The notes: generated from the sequence alone by a model not told the origin. DNA of 64,000 bases from Arthrobacter sp. Hiyo4 (GCA_002370555.1 AP014718.1:1736001-1800000); one strand, 5' to 3'; positions 40,000 through 50,924 are shown, numbered from the stretch's first letter. Numbers and translations: made by a program.

Positions 40000-42623
40000 T
40001 TACGGAGCAATCGATGAGGAGTTTGCAGCCTGTGCGTTGAGGGACCTCAGAAGGTGGCTCCGCTGCTCCACGATGATCCGGCGCAGCGCCCGCGGAGCGT
40101 CAGAGTTGGCCGTCAGCCAGGCATCCGTGCGGAGCACCACGGCGTGCTCCGCAGGCAAGGTCCCCGCCGGCAGATCCTGCGCCAGGGGATAGAGCCCCCG
40201 GACTATCCGGCTGGCGATTTCAATGCTCCTGTTGTCCCAGACTCCGCGGAGGCACTCGAAGTACGGCTCCGCATAGGGTTCCAGCAGGGCAGCAGAGGCG
40301 GTGGTAAATCCAGCAATGGTGGCGCTGAGCAGCTGATTCGACAGCTTCGTCCCCTCGACGGCAGAGTGCCAGGCCGTGGCCTTCACACCAGGCTCCGGAC
40401 GGGCGGCGAGGGCTGTGGCGTGGCCCGCCCGGCCCGAAGCGGTGGTGTCGCGTTCGAGTTCTGCGTCCAGCTCTTCGGGGATGGCCTGCCCGTTGGCCGC
40501 CAGGGCGTGCCAGAAGCTCCAGCGCAGCTCGGCGTCCACTGCCAGGCCGTCCACTACCGCTGTGCCGTCCAGAAGGCCCCTGAGCCGGGGGAGGAGGGCA
40601 GCGTCATGACGGCTGACGGCGGCGAGCGTCCGCGCCCAGGCCAGCTGGTGGTCCGAGCCCGGCGCTGCCTTACCCAGCTGGGCGTCGGCCGCCGCCAGGA
40701 AGGCGCCGCGCACAGCGCCTCGGTGGACCAAGGGGGTGTAGCGTTCGACGGCGGTGGCGGCGTTCTCGAGGATGTTCAGCAGCACGCCGACTCCCGTTTC
40801 GGACGGGCCAAACGACGTCACGGCCTCCACGTAGCGGGAGGCCGGGCTTTCCCCGTCGCGTGCGGAGTTCCACAGCGCGGTCCAGCAAAGGGCTCGGGCC
40901 ATCGGATCGGTGATGCGGTCCAGGGATGCCAAAACTGTTTCCTCGGACACCGGGTCCAGCCGGACTTTTGCGTAGGTCAGGTCATCATCGTTGACGAGCA
41001 GGAGCGCGGGCCGCGGCTGCCCGGCCATTTCCGGGACCTCCGTCCGCGCTCCCGCAACGTCCCTTTCGACACTCCCGGTGCGGACCAGGGCGCCGTCGGC
41101 GTCGAAGCTGTACGAGCCCACGCGCAGCCGGTGCGGCCGCAGTTCCTCCCGTCCGGTAACGGGGTCCACTGCAGCCTGGACGATCGTTACGGCGCCGAGG
41201 ACGCCGTCGTGCGTGTCCGTCTCCAGCGACAGTGTGGAGATGCCGGAGGTCTGCAGCCACGCGGCAGCCCAGCCGGCAAGGTCGCGCCCCGAGGCAGCGC
41301 TGAGGGCCTTCAGGAGGTCGGCGAGCGTGGTGTTTCCGTAGGCGTGGTCGCGGAAATACTGCCTCGAGCCGGCGACGAAGGCGTCGAACCCGACGTACGC
41401 CACCAGCTGCTTGAGTACGGACGCACCCTTGGCGTAGGTGATGCCGTCAAAGTTCTGCTTGGCGGCCTCTAGGTCCGGGATGTCGGCCACGATCGGGTGG
41501 GTGGTGGGCAGCTGGTCCTGGACGTAGGCCCACGCTTTGCGCTTGTTGGCGAAGTTCACCCAGGCCGTGTCCCAGTCCGTGGCGCGGTCCACGCCGAGGG
41601 TGCCCATGTAGTCCGCAAAGGACTCCTTGAGCCACAGGTCGTCCCACCACTGCATGGTGACGAGGTCGCCGAACCACATGTGCGCCATCTCGTGCATCAG
41701 CGTGTTCGCGCGCCCCTGGTACTGCGCGTCGGTGGCGCGGGACGTGAACACGTAGCTTTCGGTGAAGGTAACCAGGCCCGGGTTCTCCATCGCGCCCAGG
41801 TTGTACTCCGGCACAAAGGCCTGGTCATACTTCCCCCACGGGTAGGGGAAATCAAAAAGCCGGTTGAAGAATTCCAGCCCGCCCTTGGTCAGGCGGAAGA
41901 GCTCCGCGGCATCGAACGATTCCGCCATGGAAGCCCGGCAGTACAGCGCCAGCGGCACCTCCAGCTGCGTGCCGTCCTCGAGCGTGGCGCTCCAGTGATC
42001 CTGGGCTTTGAAATACGGCCCGGCGAGCACTGTGGTGATGTAGGTGGACATGGGGCGGGTGGTGGCGAAGTCCCAGCGGCTGGTGGCAGGATCGCTGGTC
42101 AGTTGTGTCCGGGCCGCTTCCACGCCGTTGGAGGCCACCTCCCAGCCGGACGGTGCCATCACGTGGAATGTGTACTCGGCTTTGAGGTCAGGCTGTTCAA
42201 AGTTCGCGAACACTCGCCGGGCGTCGGCGGGCTCATACTGCGTGTAGAGGTAGCATTGGCCGTCGGCCGGATCCACAAACCGGTGCATGCCCTCGCCGGA
42301 ACGGCTGTACAGGGCGGTGCCGGTGACGGTGACCTGGTTTTCTGCCTGCAGGTTGTCCAACCGGATCCGCGAGCCCTCCACGACGTCGGCGACGGGGAGT
42401 CTTTGCCGTTCAGGAACACGCTGTGGACCTCACCTGCAATGAAATCCAGAAAAGTGCCCTGGCCCGGTTGGGCTGCGGAGAAGTTGATCACGCTGCGGCT
42501 GGTGTAGCCCGCCACGTCCGGGTTCGCTGCCTGCCGCACATCCAGGGACACGTCGTAACTGTGGGTGCTGATCAGGGCTGACCGTTGAGCGGCTTCATTG
42601 CGCTGCAGATTCTCATGTGACAC
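40000..42623 (-). CDS. pepN: aminopeptidase N (M1 family)
   Basis: Zinc metalloaminopeptidase that removes N-terminal residues from peptides. The start at 42623 gives MSHENLQRNEAAQRSALIST. The exopeptidase motif GAMENPG and the zinc site HEMAHMWFGDLVTMQWWDDL with the distal Glu in WLKESFADYMG are intact. An ERAP1-like C-terminal domain follows to 40000. The frame breaks at the GGGG run 42394-42397; one extra base joins FLNGKDSPVADVVEGSRIRLDNL. The corrected length is about 875 residues, normal for actinobacterial PepN. Confidence 0.94.
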
Positions 42624-42677
42624 TCAGCTATCTAATCACGGGACCCGGGCGTGCCGGTTCACCATCCGGGTGCCGGC

Positions 42678-43748
42678 CTAGGCCGTCATCAGCAGGGCCG
42701 CTGCCAGGCCCAGCAGCGCGATCAGCAGCCAGGCCGCCAGAGCCGCGAGCAGCGCCCTCGCACCGGTGTGCAGGAGTGTGCGGATCCGCACGGCCGAACC
42801 GAGCCCGAAGAGCGCCGCCCCCAGGAGAATGTCCTGCAGTCCCGCACCGGCGTCGAGCCAGCCGGCCGAGAGCCAGTCCGTGGACCGAAGCGCCACCATG
42901 GCCACAAACCCCACCACGAAAAGCGGCACCAGCGGCGGCAGCGCATGTTGTCCTGACGTGCTCATGCGGTGGTGCACGCCCGCCGCGGCCACCACCGGTG
43001 CAAGGAGCAGCACTCGGGTGAGCTTAACGACGACGGCGATGCCCAGTGCTGCGGTGCCGGCGGTCTGCGCCGTGGCCACCACCTGGCCGACGTCGTGCAC
43101 CGATGCACCCGTCCAGGCGCCGAAAGCGAGGGGGCTCAACTGCAGGGGATGCATCAGCAGCGGCAGAATGCCGATCGCCAGCGTGCCGCACAGTGTCACC
43201 AGCGCCACTGGCAGGACAGTATCCGCATGCCGGATCCGCCGCACGGCCGCCATGGCACCGATGGCGGACGCCCCGCAGATCGAAAAGCCGGTTGCCACCA
43301 GCAGCGCGGTCTCACGCGGCAGCCGGAACAGCCGCACCAGCAGGTAGGTGCCGACGAAACTCAGCAGGACCACGCCCGATGTCAGCACCATGGCCAGCCA
43401 GCCGAGGCCCAGGATGTCCATGATGCTCACCTTGAGTCCCAGCAGGACGATGCCGCCCCGCATCAGGTGCTTGCCCGCGAAGTCCAGGCCCGGACGCGCC
43501 CGTCCGGCGATCCACACCGCCGTGCCAGGCAGGTTTGCGGCGAGCAGACCCAGCGCCACCGCGACGGTCATGGCGGGCAGTGCCGGCACCACGGCATGTG
43601 CGGTGAAGGCCACGGCCAGCGCGGGCGTGGCCGTCAGGAGGCCGGGCAGGAGCCGGCGGGAACGCATCTTCACGTCACGAAGGCGGGCCGTCAGGCGGCT
43701 GTTCCCACCCTGTCCGGCGCCCCGGGAACACTTGATTCTGGCACTCAC
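42678..43748 (-). CDS. YeiH/UPF0324-family membrane protein (putative sulfate exporter)
   Basis: Integral membrane protein of up to 356 residues with about ten hydrophobic helices. The family core is GFSICGASAIGAMAAV and GASVHDVGQVVATA, with the HLMRGGIVLLGLKVSI segment before it. The first 30 residues are basic and the true start could be an internal Met near MRSRRLLPGLL. The UPF0324 family is annotated as a putative sulfate exporter by similarity only; transport has not been shown for most members. It is divergent from the ATP-grasp gene. Confidence 0.87.
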   Translation of the reverse strand: MSARIKCSRGAGQGGNSRLTARLRDVKMRSRRLLPGLLTATPALAVAFTAHAVVPALPAMTVAVALGLLAANLPGTAVWIAGRARPGLDFAGKHLMRGGIVLLGLKVSIMDILGLGWLAMVLTSGVVLLSFVGTYLLVRLFRLPRETALLVATGFSICGASAIGAMAAVRRIRHADTVLPVALVTLCGTLAIGILPLLMHPLQLSPLAFGAWTGASVHDVGQVVATAQTAGTAALGIAVVVKLTRVLLLAPVVAAAGVHHRMSTSGQHALPPLVPLFVVGFVAMVALRSTDWLSAGWLDAGAGLQDILLGAALFGLGSAVRIRTLLHTGARALLAALAAWLLIALLGLAAALLMTA

Positions 43749-43858
43749 CTACTTTGCCGGACAGGACGCGGATTCAGCGAACCGGCGCTGTGCCCGGCAA
43801 CACGCCACAATGGATGGCAGTAATGATTTCGAAACAAAAAGATGGTTGGCTAAAGGAC

Positions 43859-45413
43859 ATGTCAGACCTATTTCAGGATTACTCCGAGGCCGCCGGACGC
43901 TCGGGCGCCTACGACGAGATGTTCGCCCCGGCCAGGAAGCACGCGAGTCGTACGGCCAGGTGGCCGATGCCCTTAGCAAGCTCTCCCTCGCTGACGTCAG
44001 CGCCCGGGCTGAGTCCATGGCACGGACCTTCCTGGACCGCGGTGTCACCTTTGACTTCGCGGGGGAGGAGCGGCCGTTTCCGCTCGACATCGTCCCGCGC
44101 GTTATCCCCGCCGATGAGTGGACTGTGCTGGAAAAGGGCGTAGCGCAGCGCGTCCGGGCCCTGGAAGCCTTCCTCAACGACGTCTACGACAAAATGAACG
44201 TGGTGGCCGACGGCGTCATCCCGCGCCAGCTCGTCACCACCAGCGCCCACTTCCACCGCCAGGTGCACGGCTTCGAGCCGGCCGGCGGGGTCCGCGTCCA
44301 CATCTCCGGGATCGACGTGGTGCGCGACGCAGCGGGCACCTTCCGCGTCCTGGAGGACAATGTGCGGGTGCCGTCCGGCGTCAGCTACGTGCTGGAAAAC
44401 CGGCGGGCCATGGCCAAGGGCCTGCCCGAAGCGTTTGGGCAGCAGCTCATCCGGCCGGTCGAAGAGTACCCCCGCCGGCTGCTGTCCGCCCTGCGTAAAA
44501 CGGCTCCCGCCGGCGTCGACGATCCCACGGTAGTGGTGCTGACGCCCGGCGTCTTCAACAGCGCCTACTTTGAACACACCCTGCTGGCCGGCCTTATGGG
44601 CGTCGAACTCGTCGAAGGCCGCGACCTCATCTGCCGCGGAAACCGTGTCTACATGCGCACCACGGCCGGTGAGCAGCGCGTGGACGTGATCTACAAGCGC
44701 ATCGACGACGAGTTCCTGGACCCGCTGCAGTTCCGTTCGGATTCTATGCTCGGCTGCCCGGGACTGGTCAACGCCGCCCGGGCCGGCGGCGTGACCATCG
44801 CCAACGCGGTGGGCAACGGCGTCGCCGACGACAAACTTGTCTACAGCTACGTTCCGGACCTCATCCGTTACTACCTCAGCGAGGAGCCCGTCATCGCGAA
44901 CGTGGATACGTTCCGGCTTGAGGAGAAAGACTCCCGGGAGTATGTCCTGGACAACCTGGCTGAGCTTGTGGTGAAGCCCGTGGACGGATCCGGCGGCAAA
45001 GGCCTGGTCATCGGGCCGGACGCTTCCAACGACGAACTCGAGGCCCTGCGCAAGCGGGTCATCGCTGACCCGCGGGCTGGATTGCCCAGCCAGTCCTCCA
45101 GCTTTCCACGGTTCCCACACTTGGCGGGGACAAATTCGGCCCCCGGCACGTGGACCTGCGCCCCTTTGCCGTCAACGACGGCGACGACGTCTGGGTACTC
45201 CCCGGCGGACTCACCCGGGTGGCGCTCAAGGAAGGCTCCCTCATTGTGAACTCCAGCCAGGGCGGCGGATCCAAGGACACCTGGGTACTGGCAGACTCGC
45301 CCCAGGTTCCGGTGGAAACCGTTCCCCGGCCCACCATTTCCATCCGCGAGCGGGTATCCGTCTGGCCCGTGGAGAGTAACTGGCGCGACCGCCAGTCGGA
45401 GCAGCAGCAGTGA
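43859..45413 (+). CDS. circularly permuted ATP-grasp protein (DUF404/DUF407)
   Basis: The ATG at 43859, after AAAGGAC, gives [20 protein letters not shown]. Conserved blocks are [69 protein letters not shown] and [17 protein letters not shown], which is the ATP-binding core. Breaks near 43930 and 45074 are each closed by one base; the second gives [19 protein letters not shown], and the stop is at 45413. The corrected length is about 518 residues. It is followed by an alpha-E gene and a transglutaminase gene, a widespread trio thought to make or modify a peptide-like product. Confidence 0.9.
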
Positions 45414-45488
45414 GCCGGGCCATCGAACCGGCACAATTGTTCACGGGGTCATCCCCACAGATTTCGGACGCGCAGGAGGTCACCGCGA

Positions 45489-46415
45489 ATGCTTAGCCGT
45501 ATTGCTGAGTCCCTATTTTGGATCGGACGCTACGTGGAGCGGGCGGACGGCACCGCCCGCATCCTGGACGTGCACCTGGAACGCCTGAACCACCTCCCCA
45601 TGGACGAACGCCGCAGGGTGGCCCAGGAACTCCTCGCAGTGATGGGCGCCCGGCCGCAGAGCGAAGACTTCGGCCTGCCCGAACTCCTGCATGCCCTGGC
45701 GTACGACAAAACCAGCGCCACCTCCATTGCGGGATCTCTTGGCGCCGCCCGCGAAAACGCCCGCCGTGCCCGCGAGACCGTGTCCTCGGGATTGTGGGAA
45801 AGCCTTAACACCACCTACTACGGGCTGAGCCAGCACCGCAAGGACGTGGTGGGGACGTACCGGTTCTGCAACTGGACGCTGGAACGGACGGCCATGGTCA
45901 GCGGCCTGGCCGACACCACGGTGAGTCATGACGAAAGCTGGCTGTTCCTGGTATTGGGCCGGTCCCTGGAGCGCGCGGACATGACGGCGCGGATGCTTTC
46001 CACACGGGATGTCCTTTCTGCAGGCATGTCCTGGGTCAACATGCTGCGGTGCGCGGGCGCTTATGAGTCGTTCCTGCGGACGCGCCGGGCCGCGTTCGGG
46101 GACCAGCACGCCGCCGAGTTCCTCCTGCTCGACCGTTTGTTCCCGCGCTCCATCGTCTACGCCCTGCGCGACGCCGATGAGTGCCTCGCCAAGCTGGACC
46201 CTTCGGCGCAGCGCGTGGGCTTCATCAACGACGCCCGCCGGATCGTGGGCCAGGCCCGTACGTTCCTGGAGTTCCACCGTACTGACGATCTGATGTCCGA
46301 ACTGCCCGAGCACATGGAACGCGTGCAGAAGGCCGTCTCGCAGGCCTCGGACGCCATTTCCCGTAAATACTTCAATCAGGCAGACGAACTCGCCTGGGTG
46401 GGAGAAGTTTCATGA
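45489..46415 (+). CDS. alpha-E domain-containing protein (DUF403)
   Basis: A helical protein of 308 residues beginning MLSRIAESLFWIGRYVERAD, the DUF403 signature. Other typical parts are SLWESLNTTYYG-like WESLNTTYYGLSQHRKDV and ESWLFLVLGRSLERADMTARML. Members are always near a circularly permuted ATP-grasp protein and a transglutaminase, as here, and are presumed to form a complex. The activity is unknown. The stop overlaps the transglutaminase start by ATGA. Confidence 0.92.
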   Translation: MLSRIAESLFWIGRYVERADGTARILDVHLERLNHLPMDERRRVAQELLAVMGARPQSEDFGLPELLHALAYDKTSATSIAGSLGAARENARRARETVSSGLWESLNTTYYGLSQHRKDVVGTYRFCNWTLERTAMVSGLADTTVSHDESWLFLVLGRSLERADMTARMLSTRDVLSAGMSWVNMLRCAGAYESFLRTRRAAFGDQHAAEFLLLDRLFPRSIVYALRDADECLAKLDPSAQRVGFINDARRIVGQARTFLEFHRTDDLMSELPEHMERVQKAVSQASDAISRKYFNQADELAWVGEVS

Positions 46416-47263
46416 CCCGGCTGAGCATCATCCACACCACGGCCTACAAGTACAACAAGCGCGTCACGCTCTCGTACAACGAAGCCCGCATGACGCCCCT
46501 GACCGACCCCCAGCAGGTGGTCCTCGAATCCGTGCTCAAGGTCTCGCCGAGCCAGGCGGCAGTGAGCAACTACCGGGACTACTGGGGCACGCGGGTCACC
46601 GCCTTCGACATGCAGATGCCGCACGACCACCTTGAGGTCGTCTCCAACATCACCGTTGAAGTGCACCGGGCGGAAAAAATCCCGGCCGACGCGGACATTG
46701 CCGGCTGGGACGTCCTGGCATCGAAGGAATCGTTGAACACGTTCAGCGACTGGCTGCCGCAGTCCCAGCTGAGCGGTCCCGGTGACGAGGTACTGGGCAT
46801 CATTCCACGCGTGGTCGAAGGCAAGAACCCGCACGAGGCTGCGATGGCCATCTTCGAGTGGATGCGCGGCGAGATGACCTACATGTCCGGTTCCACCGCG
46901 GTCACCACCAACGCAGAGGAAGCATGGGGCCAGCGGCAGGGTGTCTGCCAGGACCTCGCGCACCTCGCCATCGGCGCGCTGCGCAGCTGCGGCATTCCCG
47001 CCCGGTACGTCTCCGGATACCTGCACCCGCGGTCGATGGCGGGCATCGGCGAGACGGTCGCCGGCCAGTCACATGCGTGGCTGGAGTTTTGGGACGGCGA
47101 GTGGCGCAGTTGGGATCCCACGAACCACAAGCCGGCAGGTGACTATCACGTCACCGTGGCCAGGGGCCGGGACTACCGGGACGTTCCGCCGCTGAAGGGC
47201 ATCCTGTCCGGCGGCGGCGGATCGGCGCTCAGCGTGAGCGTGGAAATCACGCGCCTCGCTTAG
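46412..47263 (+). CDS. transglutaminase-like cysteine peptidase family protein
   Basis: A protein of 283 residues with an N-terminal beta-rich domain (TRLSIIHTTAYKYNKRV) and a transglutaminase core. The catalytic triad is Cys179 (GQRQGVCQDLAH), His221 (GQSHAWLEFW) and Asp235 (RSWDPTNHK). No signal peptide is seen, so it acts in the cytosol. It completes the three-gene ATP-grasp/alpha-E/transglutaminase cassette. The predicted role is cleavage or ligation of an isopeptide or peptide bond in a compound made by the ATP-grasp enzyme; no substrate is established. Confidence 0.92.
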   Translation: MTRLSIIHTTAYKYNKRVTLSYNEARMTPLTDPQQVVLESVLKVSPSQAAVSNYRDYWGTRVTAFDMQMPHDHLEVVSNITVEVHRAEKIPADADIAGWDVLASKESLNTFSDWLPQSQLSGPGDEVLGIIPRVVEGKNPHEAAMAIFEWMRGEMTYMSGSTAVTTNAEEAWGQRQGVCQDLAHLAIGALRSCGIPARYVSGYLHPRSMAGIGETVAGQSHAWLEFWDGEWRSWDPTNHKPAGDYHVTVARGRDYRDVPPLKGILSGGGGSALSVSVEITRLA

Positions 47264-47307
47264 GCAGTCGGGGCGTTTCCTCGTCCTGCCCAGGGTCCGG
47301 CCCAGGG

Positions 47308-47859
47308 CTACTCCGGGGCTGCCTTGGCCGTTCCGCTGAGCTGGGTCCACCAGGTCATGGGTGCGGTAACTTTGAACCGGCGCCCGGTCACTGTTCCCGG
47401 GCTCACCCGGACAAAGGTGTCTTTCTTCCCGGCCTGCCATGGGAAGAGGTACAAGGCTGCGGAGTCCAGGATGCCTTCGGTTCCTGTGATGGCCTTTGCC
47501 GGTCCCTTGACCACCACGCTCCATGCCAGGCCACTGACGGCATCCACGCCGTCGGCCTCCAACGCCACAGCGGCACCTCCTGAGGCGGCGGCCAGCTTGG
47601 TTCCAGCGCCGGTGCGGAACACTAATGTTCCGCCGTCCACCGTGTAGTTGATGGGGAAGATATCAGGCTGGCCGTCCACCAGGACGGCAAGCCTGCCCAC
47701 GGAAACCGTCCGCAACAGGGCCCAGCATTCGTGGTGTTCCAGGTTCTGGACCTGGGACGTTGACTCGCCGGAGTTGGACTCTCGGGACGTTGACTCGTTG
47801 GACGCTGGTTCACCGGACATTGGCTGGCTGCTCATGCCGCCGAGCCTACGCCCAAACAT
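47308..47859 (-). CDS. pyridoxamine 5'-phosphate oxidase-like FMN/F420-binding protein
   Basis: Split-barrel protein of up to 183 residues. The core LEHHECWALLRTVSVGRLAVL and DIFPINYTVDGGTLVFRT leads to the C-terminal LYLFPWQAGKKDTFVRVSPG. The first 35 residues are a low-complexity Ser/Thr/Glu stretch (SNESTSRESNSGESTS) with repeated GTTGACTCG-like words in the DNA; translation may start at an internal Met (for example MSSQPMSG). Proteins of this class bind FMN, F420 or heme; which one cannot be decided. Confidence 0.82.
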   Translation of the reverse strand: MFGRRLGGMSSQPMSGEPASNESTSRESNSGESTSQVQNLEHHECWALLRTVSVGRLAVLVDGQPDIFPINYTVDGGTLVFRTGAGTKLAAASGGAAVALEADGVDAVSGLAWSVVVKGPAKAITGTEGILDSAALYLFPWQAGKKDTFVRVSPGTVTGRRFKVTAPMTWWTQLSGTAKAAPE

Positions 47860-47880
47860 CCTGCTCAGGACAGTGTCCGC

Positions 47881-49332
47881 CTACCAGGGGCTGGGTTTGT
47901 AGTCTTTGAGGAAGACCCCGTACTGGTCCTCGCCGCTTTCGCCCATGACAATCGGATCGTAGACGCGGGCGGCGCCGTCCACCAGGTCCAGGGGCGCGTG
48001 GAAGCCCTCCTCCATGAGGCGGACCTTGGTGAAGTGCGGCCGTTCGTCAGTGATCCAGCCGGTGTCCACCGCAGTCATCAGGATCCCGTCGGCGTCCAGC
48101 ATTTCCTGGGCGCTGGTGCGGGTCATCATATTCAGGGCTGCCTTGGCCATGTTGGTGTGCGGATGCCCGGGGCCCTTGTAGGCGCGGGAGAACTGGCCTT
48201 CCATGGCGGAGACGTTGACGATGTACTTCCGGTGCGCCGTGGAGCGCTTCATGGCGTCCCGGAGCCTGCTGACCAGCAGGAACGGGGCCGTGACGTTGCA
48301 GAGCTGCACTTCGAGCATTTCCAGAGGGTCAACCTCGTCCACCACCTGGGTCCAGCTGTTGATGCCAGCCAGGTCCGGGACGAGGCCGCCGGCGTCGATC
48401 GCTGTTCCGGAGGCGATCCGCTCCAGCGAGGCCGAGCCGGTGGAGAGCGCCAGCGAAGTGATGGCGTCGCCGGCCAGCACCGGGTGATCCGTGACACTGC
48501 TCGCCAGGGCGAGGGGGTGTTTGTCGTGGGCGTGCCCGAACGTCACCAGTTCCGGTCCGCCGTTGGCCGGCTCCAGCGCGGCCGGCAGCGGTTCGTCCTC
48601 GGCGTCCACCAGGGGTTTGTAGGCGTTGCCGGATCGGCGCACCGTCTGGGCGGCGTTGTTGATGATGATGTCCAGGGGGCCCGCTGCGTTAAGCGAATCC
48701 GTCAGGGCCATCACCTGTGACGGGTCGCGCAGGTCGATGCCCACGATCCGGAGCCGGTGCAGCCACTCGCTGCTGTCTTCCATCGCAGCAAAACGGCGTG
48801 CGGCATCTTTGGGGAACCTGGTGGTGATGGTGGTGTGCGCGCCATCCCGGAGCAGCCGCAGCGCGATGTACATGCCGATTTTGGCCCGCCCGCCGGTGAG
48901 CAGCGCACGCCGGCCTGTCAGGTCGGTACGGGCATCCCGCTTGCTGTGGCTGAAGGCGGCGCATTCCGGGCAGAGCTGATGATAAAAAGCGTCCACCTGC
49001 GTGTAGTGCTTCTTGCAGATATAGCAGGGGCGGGAACGGATCAGGTGCCCGGCCACCTTACCCGTCGCCGAGGTCTCCAGCTTGTTGCCCCGGGTCTCGT
49101 CGTCGATCCGGTCCGGCGCTGCCGTTGCCGTCTGGGCGATGACGGCCCGGTCGGCTTCGGAGATCAGGTCCCGCTTGGTGACGCGGCGGTGACGCTTCAC
49201 GGCCTTGAACATCTTCCCGGTGGCACGGCGCACCGAGACGTAATCGGGGTGTTCCTCGTCGTAGACGTGGATGGTGTTCAAGACCTTGAGGCAGGCCTGG
49301 ATTTCCTCAGGCGTCAGATCGGGGGAGCTCAT
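47881..49332 (-). CDS. SDR oxidoreductase with N-terminal zinc-ribbon-like domain
   Basis: A protein of 483 residues. The first 135 residues are not SDR: a helical part (LTPEEIQACLKVLNTIHVYD) followed by Cys103-x2-Cys106 and Cys121-x2-Cys124 (CYIC ... CPEC), a likely zinc ribbon. The Rossmann part starts at TGGRAKIG (146-153), with NNAAQTVRR after it. The usual Tyr-x3-Lys is not obvious: the candidates are NVSAMEGQFSRAY and the HTNMAKAALNMM helix, so the active site may be altered (HTNMAK). The domain combination suggests interaction with a nucleic acid or protein partner. Substrate unknown. Confidence 0.8.
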   Translation of the reverse strand: MSSPDLTPEEIQACLKVLNTIHVYDEEHPDYVSVRRATGKMFKAVKRHRRVTKRDLISEADRAVIAQTATAAPDRIDDETRGNKLETSATGKVAGHLIRSRPCYICKKHYTQVDAFYHQLCPECAAFSHSKRDARTDLTGRRALLTGGRAKIGMYIALRLLRDGAHTTITTRFPKDAARRFAAMEDSSEWLHRLRIVGIDLRDPSQVMALTDSLNAAGPLDIIINNAAQTVRRSGNAYKPLVDAEDEPLPAALEPANGGPELVTFGHAHDKHPLALASSVTDHPVLAGDAITSLALSTGSASLERIASGTAIDAGGLVPDLAGINSWTQVVDEVDPLEMLEVQLCNVTAPFLLVSRLRDAMKRSTAHRKYIVNVSAMEGQFSRAYKGPGHPHTNMAKAALNMMTRTSAQEMLDADGILMTAVDTGWITDERPHFTKVRLMEEGFHAPLDLVDGAARVYDPIVMGESGEDQYGVFLKDYKPSPW

Positions 49333-49415
49333 TGTACCGATTTTACAGCCTGGCGAAGATCCAGCCTGACCGTGCCGCGGGGTTCGCAGCCCGGCCAGGC
49401 CTGGCTCTCCTTCGT

Positions 49416-50823
49416 TTAGGCGCGGCGGCCGCCCGGGGAGGCCTGGGCCGCTGTTTCCGCGTGGACCGCAGCGGCCTGTTCGACTGATTCTCGGAGTTCG
49501 GGGTAGTTGGCTGTGGCCGCCTTGACCGCATCCGGTACCTGGTGGAGGTTCTTAGCGGCGAGCGCACGTTCCGCGTCCCGGGCTCGGGAACCTGCTGGCC
49601 TTTGGCGAGCACGGTGATGCCGGAGTCGGTCACCTTGAAACCGCGGGCGCGGTCCAGGTCATGGTCCAGTCCAATCGCCGCGCCGGCCGGAACCTTAACG
49701 TTCTTGTCCAGGATGGCCCGGTTGACCACGGCACCTTCGCCGATATTCACCTTGTCCATCAGGACCGAGTCGATGACCCTGCTGCCGTTCCCCACAAAGA
49801 CGTCGTTGGACAGGACGGAGCCCTCAACGACGCCGCCGGAGATGACCACGCCGCTGGACACGATGGAGTCCAGGGCGGTGCCCACGGTGTCGTTTTGACC
49901 GCGGACGAACTTGGCCGGGGGGAGATGCTCTGGCGCGTGTAAATGGGCCATTCAGAGTTGTAGAGGTTGAACACCGGCAACGGCGAGATGAGGTCAATGT
50001 GGGCGTCGTAGAACGAATCAATGGTGCCGACATCTCGCCAGTAGGTCCGGTCGCGTTCCGTGGAGCCGGGGATGTCGTTGAGGGTGAAGTCGTACACTCC
50101 GGCCTCACCCTGGCTGACGAAGTAGGGGATGATATCCCCGCCCATGTCGTGCTTGGTGTCGAGCCGTTCGGCGTCCACGTGAAGGGCATCCACCAACGCG
50201 TCGGCGTCAAAGACGTAGTTGCCCATGGAAGCCAGGAACTGGGTGGGATCAGCGGCCAGGCCCGGAGTTGTGGCGGGCTTTTCCACAAATGCAGCAATCT
50301 TCTGCGGGTCCTCCGGGTCCACCTCGATCACACCGAACTGGTTGGCCATGCTCAACGGCTGGCGCACGGCGGCCACAGTGGCCTTGGCACCGCTCTGCAC
50401 ATGCTGCTCCACCATCTGGTCGAAGTCCATGCGGTACACGTGGTCAGCACCGACCACGACGACGATGTCGGGGTTGGCGTCATGGATCAGGTTCAGGGAT
50501 TGGTAGATGGCGTTAGCGCTGCCGAGGAACCAGCTCTTGCCGACGCGCTGCTGCGCAGGCACGGACGCCACATAATTGCCCAGCTGCGTGGACATCCGCC
50601 AGGTCTCGGAAATGTGGCGGTCAAGGCTGTGGGACTTGTACTGGGTCAGGACCACGATCTGCAGGTAGCGTGAATTCACCAGGTTGGACAGCGCAAAGTC
50701 GATCAGCCGGTAACTGCCGGCAAAAGGCACTGCAGGTTTCGCCCGGTCTGCCGTCAGTGGCATTAGCCTGTTTCCCTCGCCGCCCGCGAGGACAATGGCC
50801 AGGACTCTTTTATTCAACGGCAT
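49416..50823 (-). CDS. glgC: glucose-1-phosphate adenylyltransferase
   Basis: Makes ADP-glucose for glycogen and maltose-1-phosphate synthesis. The ATG at 50823 follows AGGAGCT. The nucleotidyltransferase motif [40 protein letters not shown] and [12 protein letters not shown] are clear, with the C-terminal left-handed beta helix ([20 protein letters not shown]). Breaks near 49917 (G run) and 49577 are closed by one base each, giving [13 protein letters not shown] and [20 protein letters not shown], and a stop at 49416. The corrected length is about 469 residues. It is divergent from glgA, as in mycobacteria. Confidence 0.94.
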
Positions 50824-50924
50824 GGTAATAGCTCCTGTACGCCTTCGTAACTCCCCAAACAGTCCGGCATGCCCGGACTCCTTCACACTAGAACAGATAG
50901 TCCAGAAGGACTACCTTGGGTAAC

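Noticed and set aside
40054..41472. A 472-residue open frame opposite pepN
   Set aside because: Shadow of the M1 aminopeptidase gene, whose zinc motif is intact.
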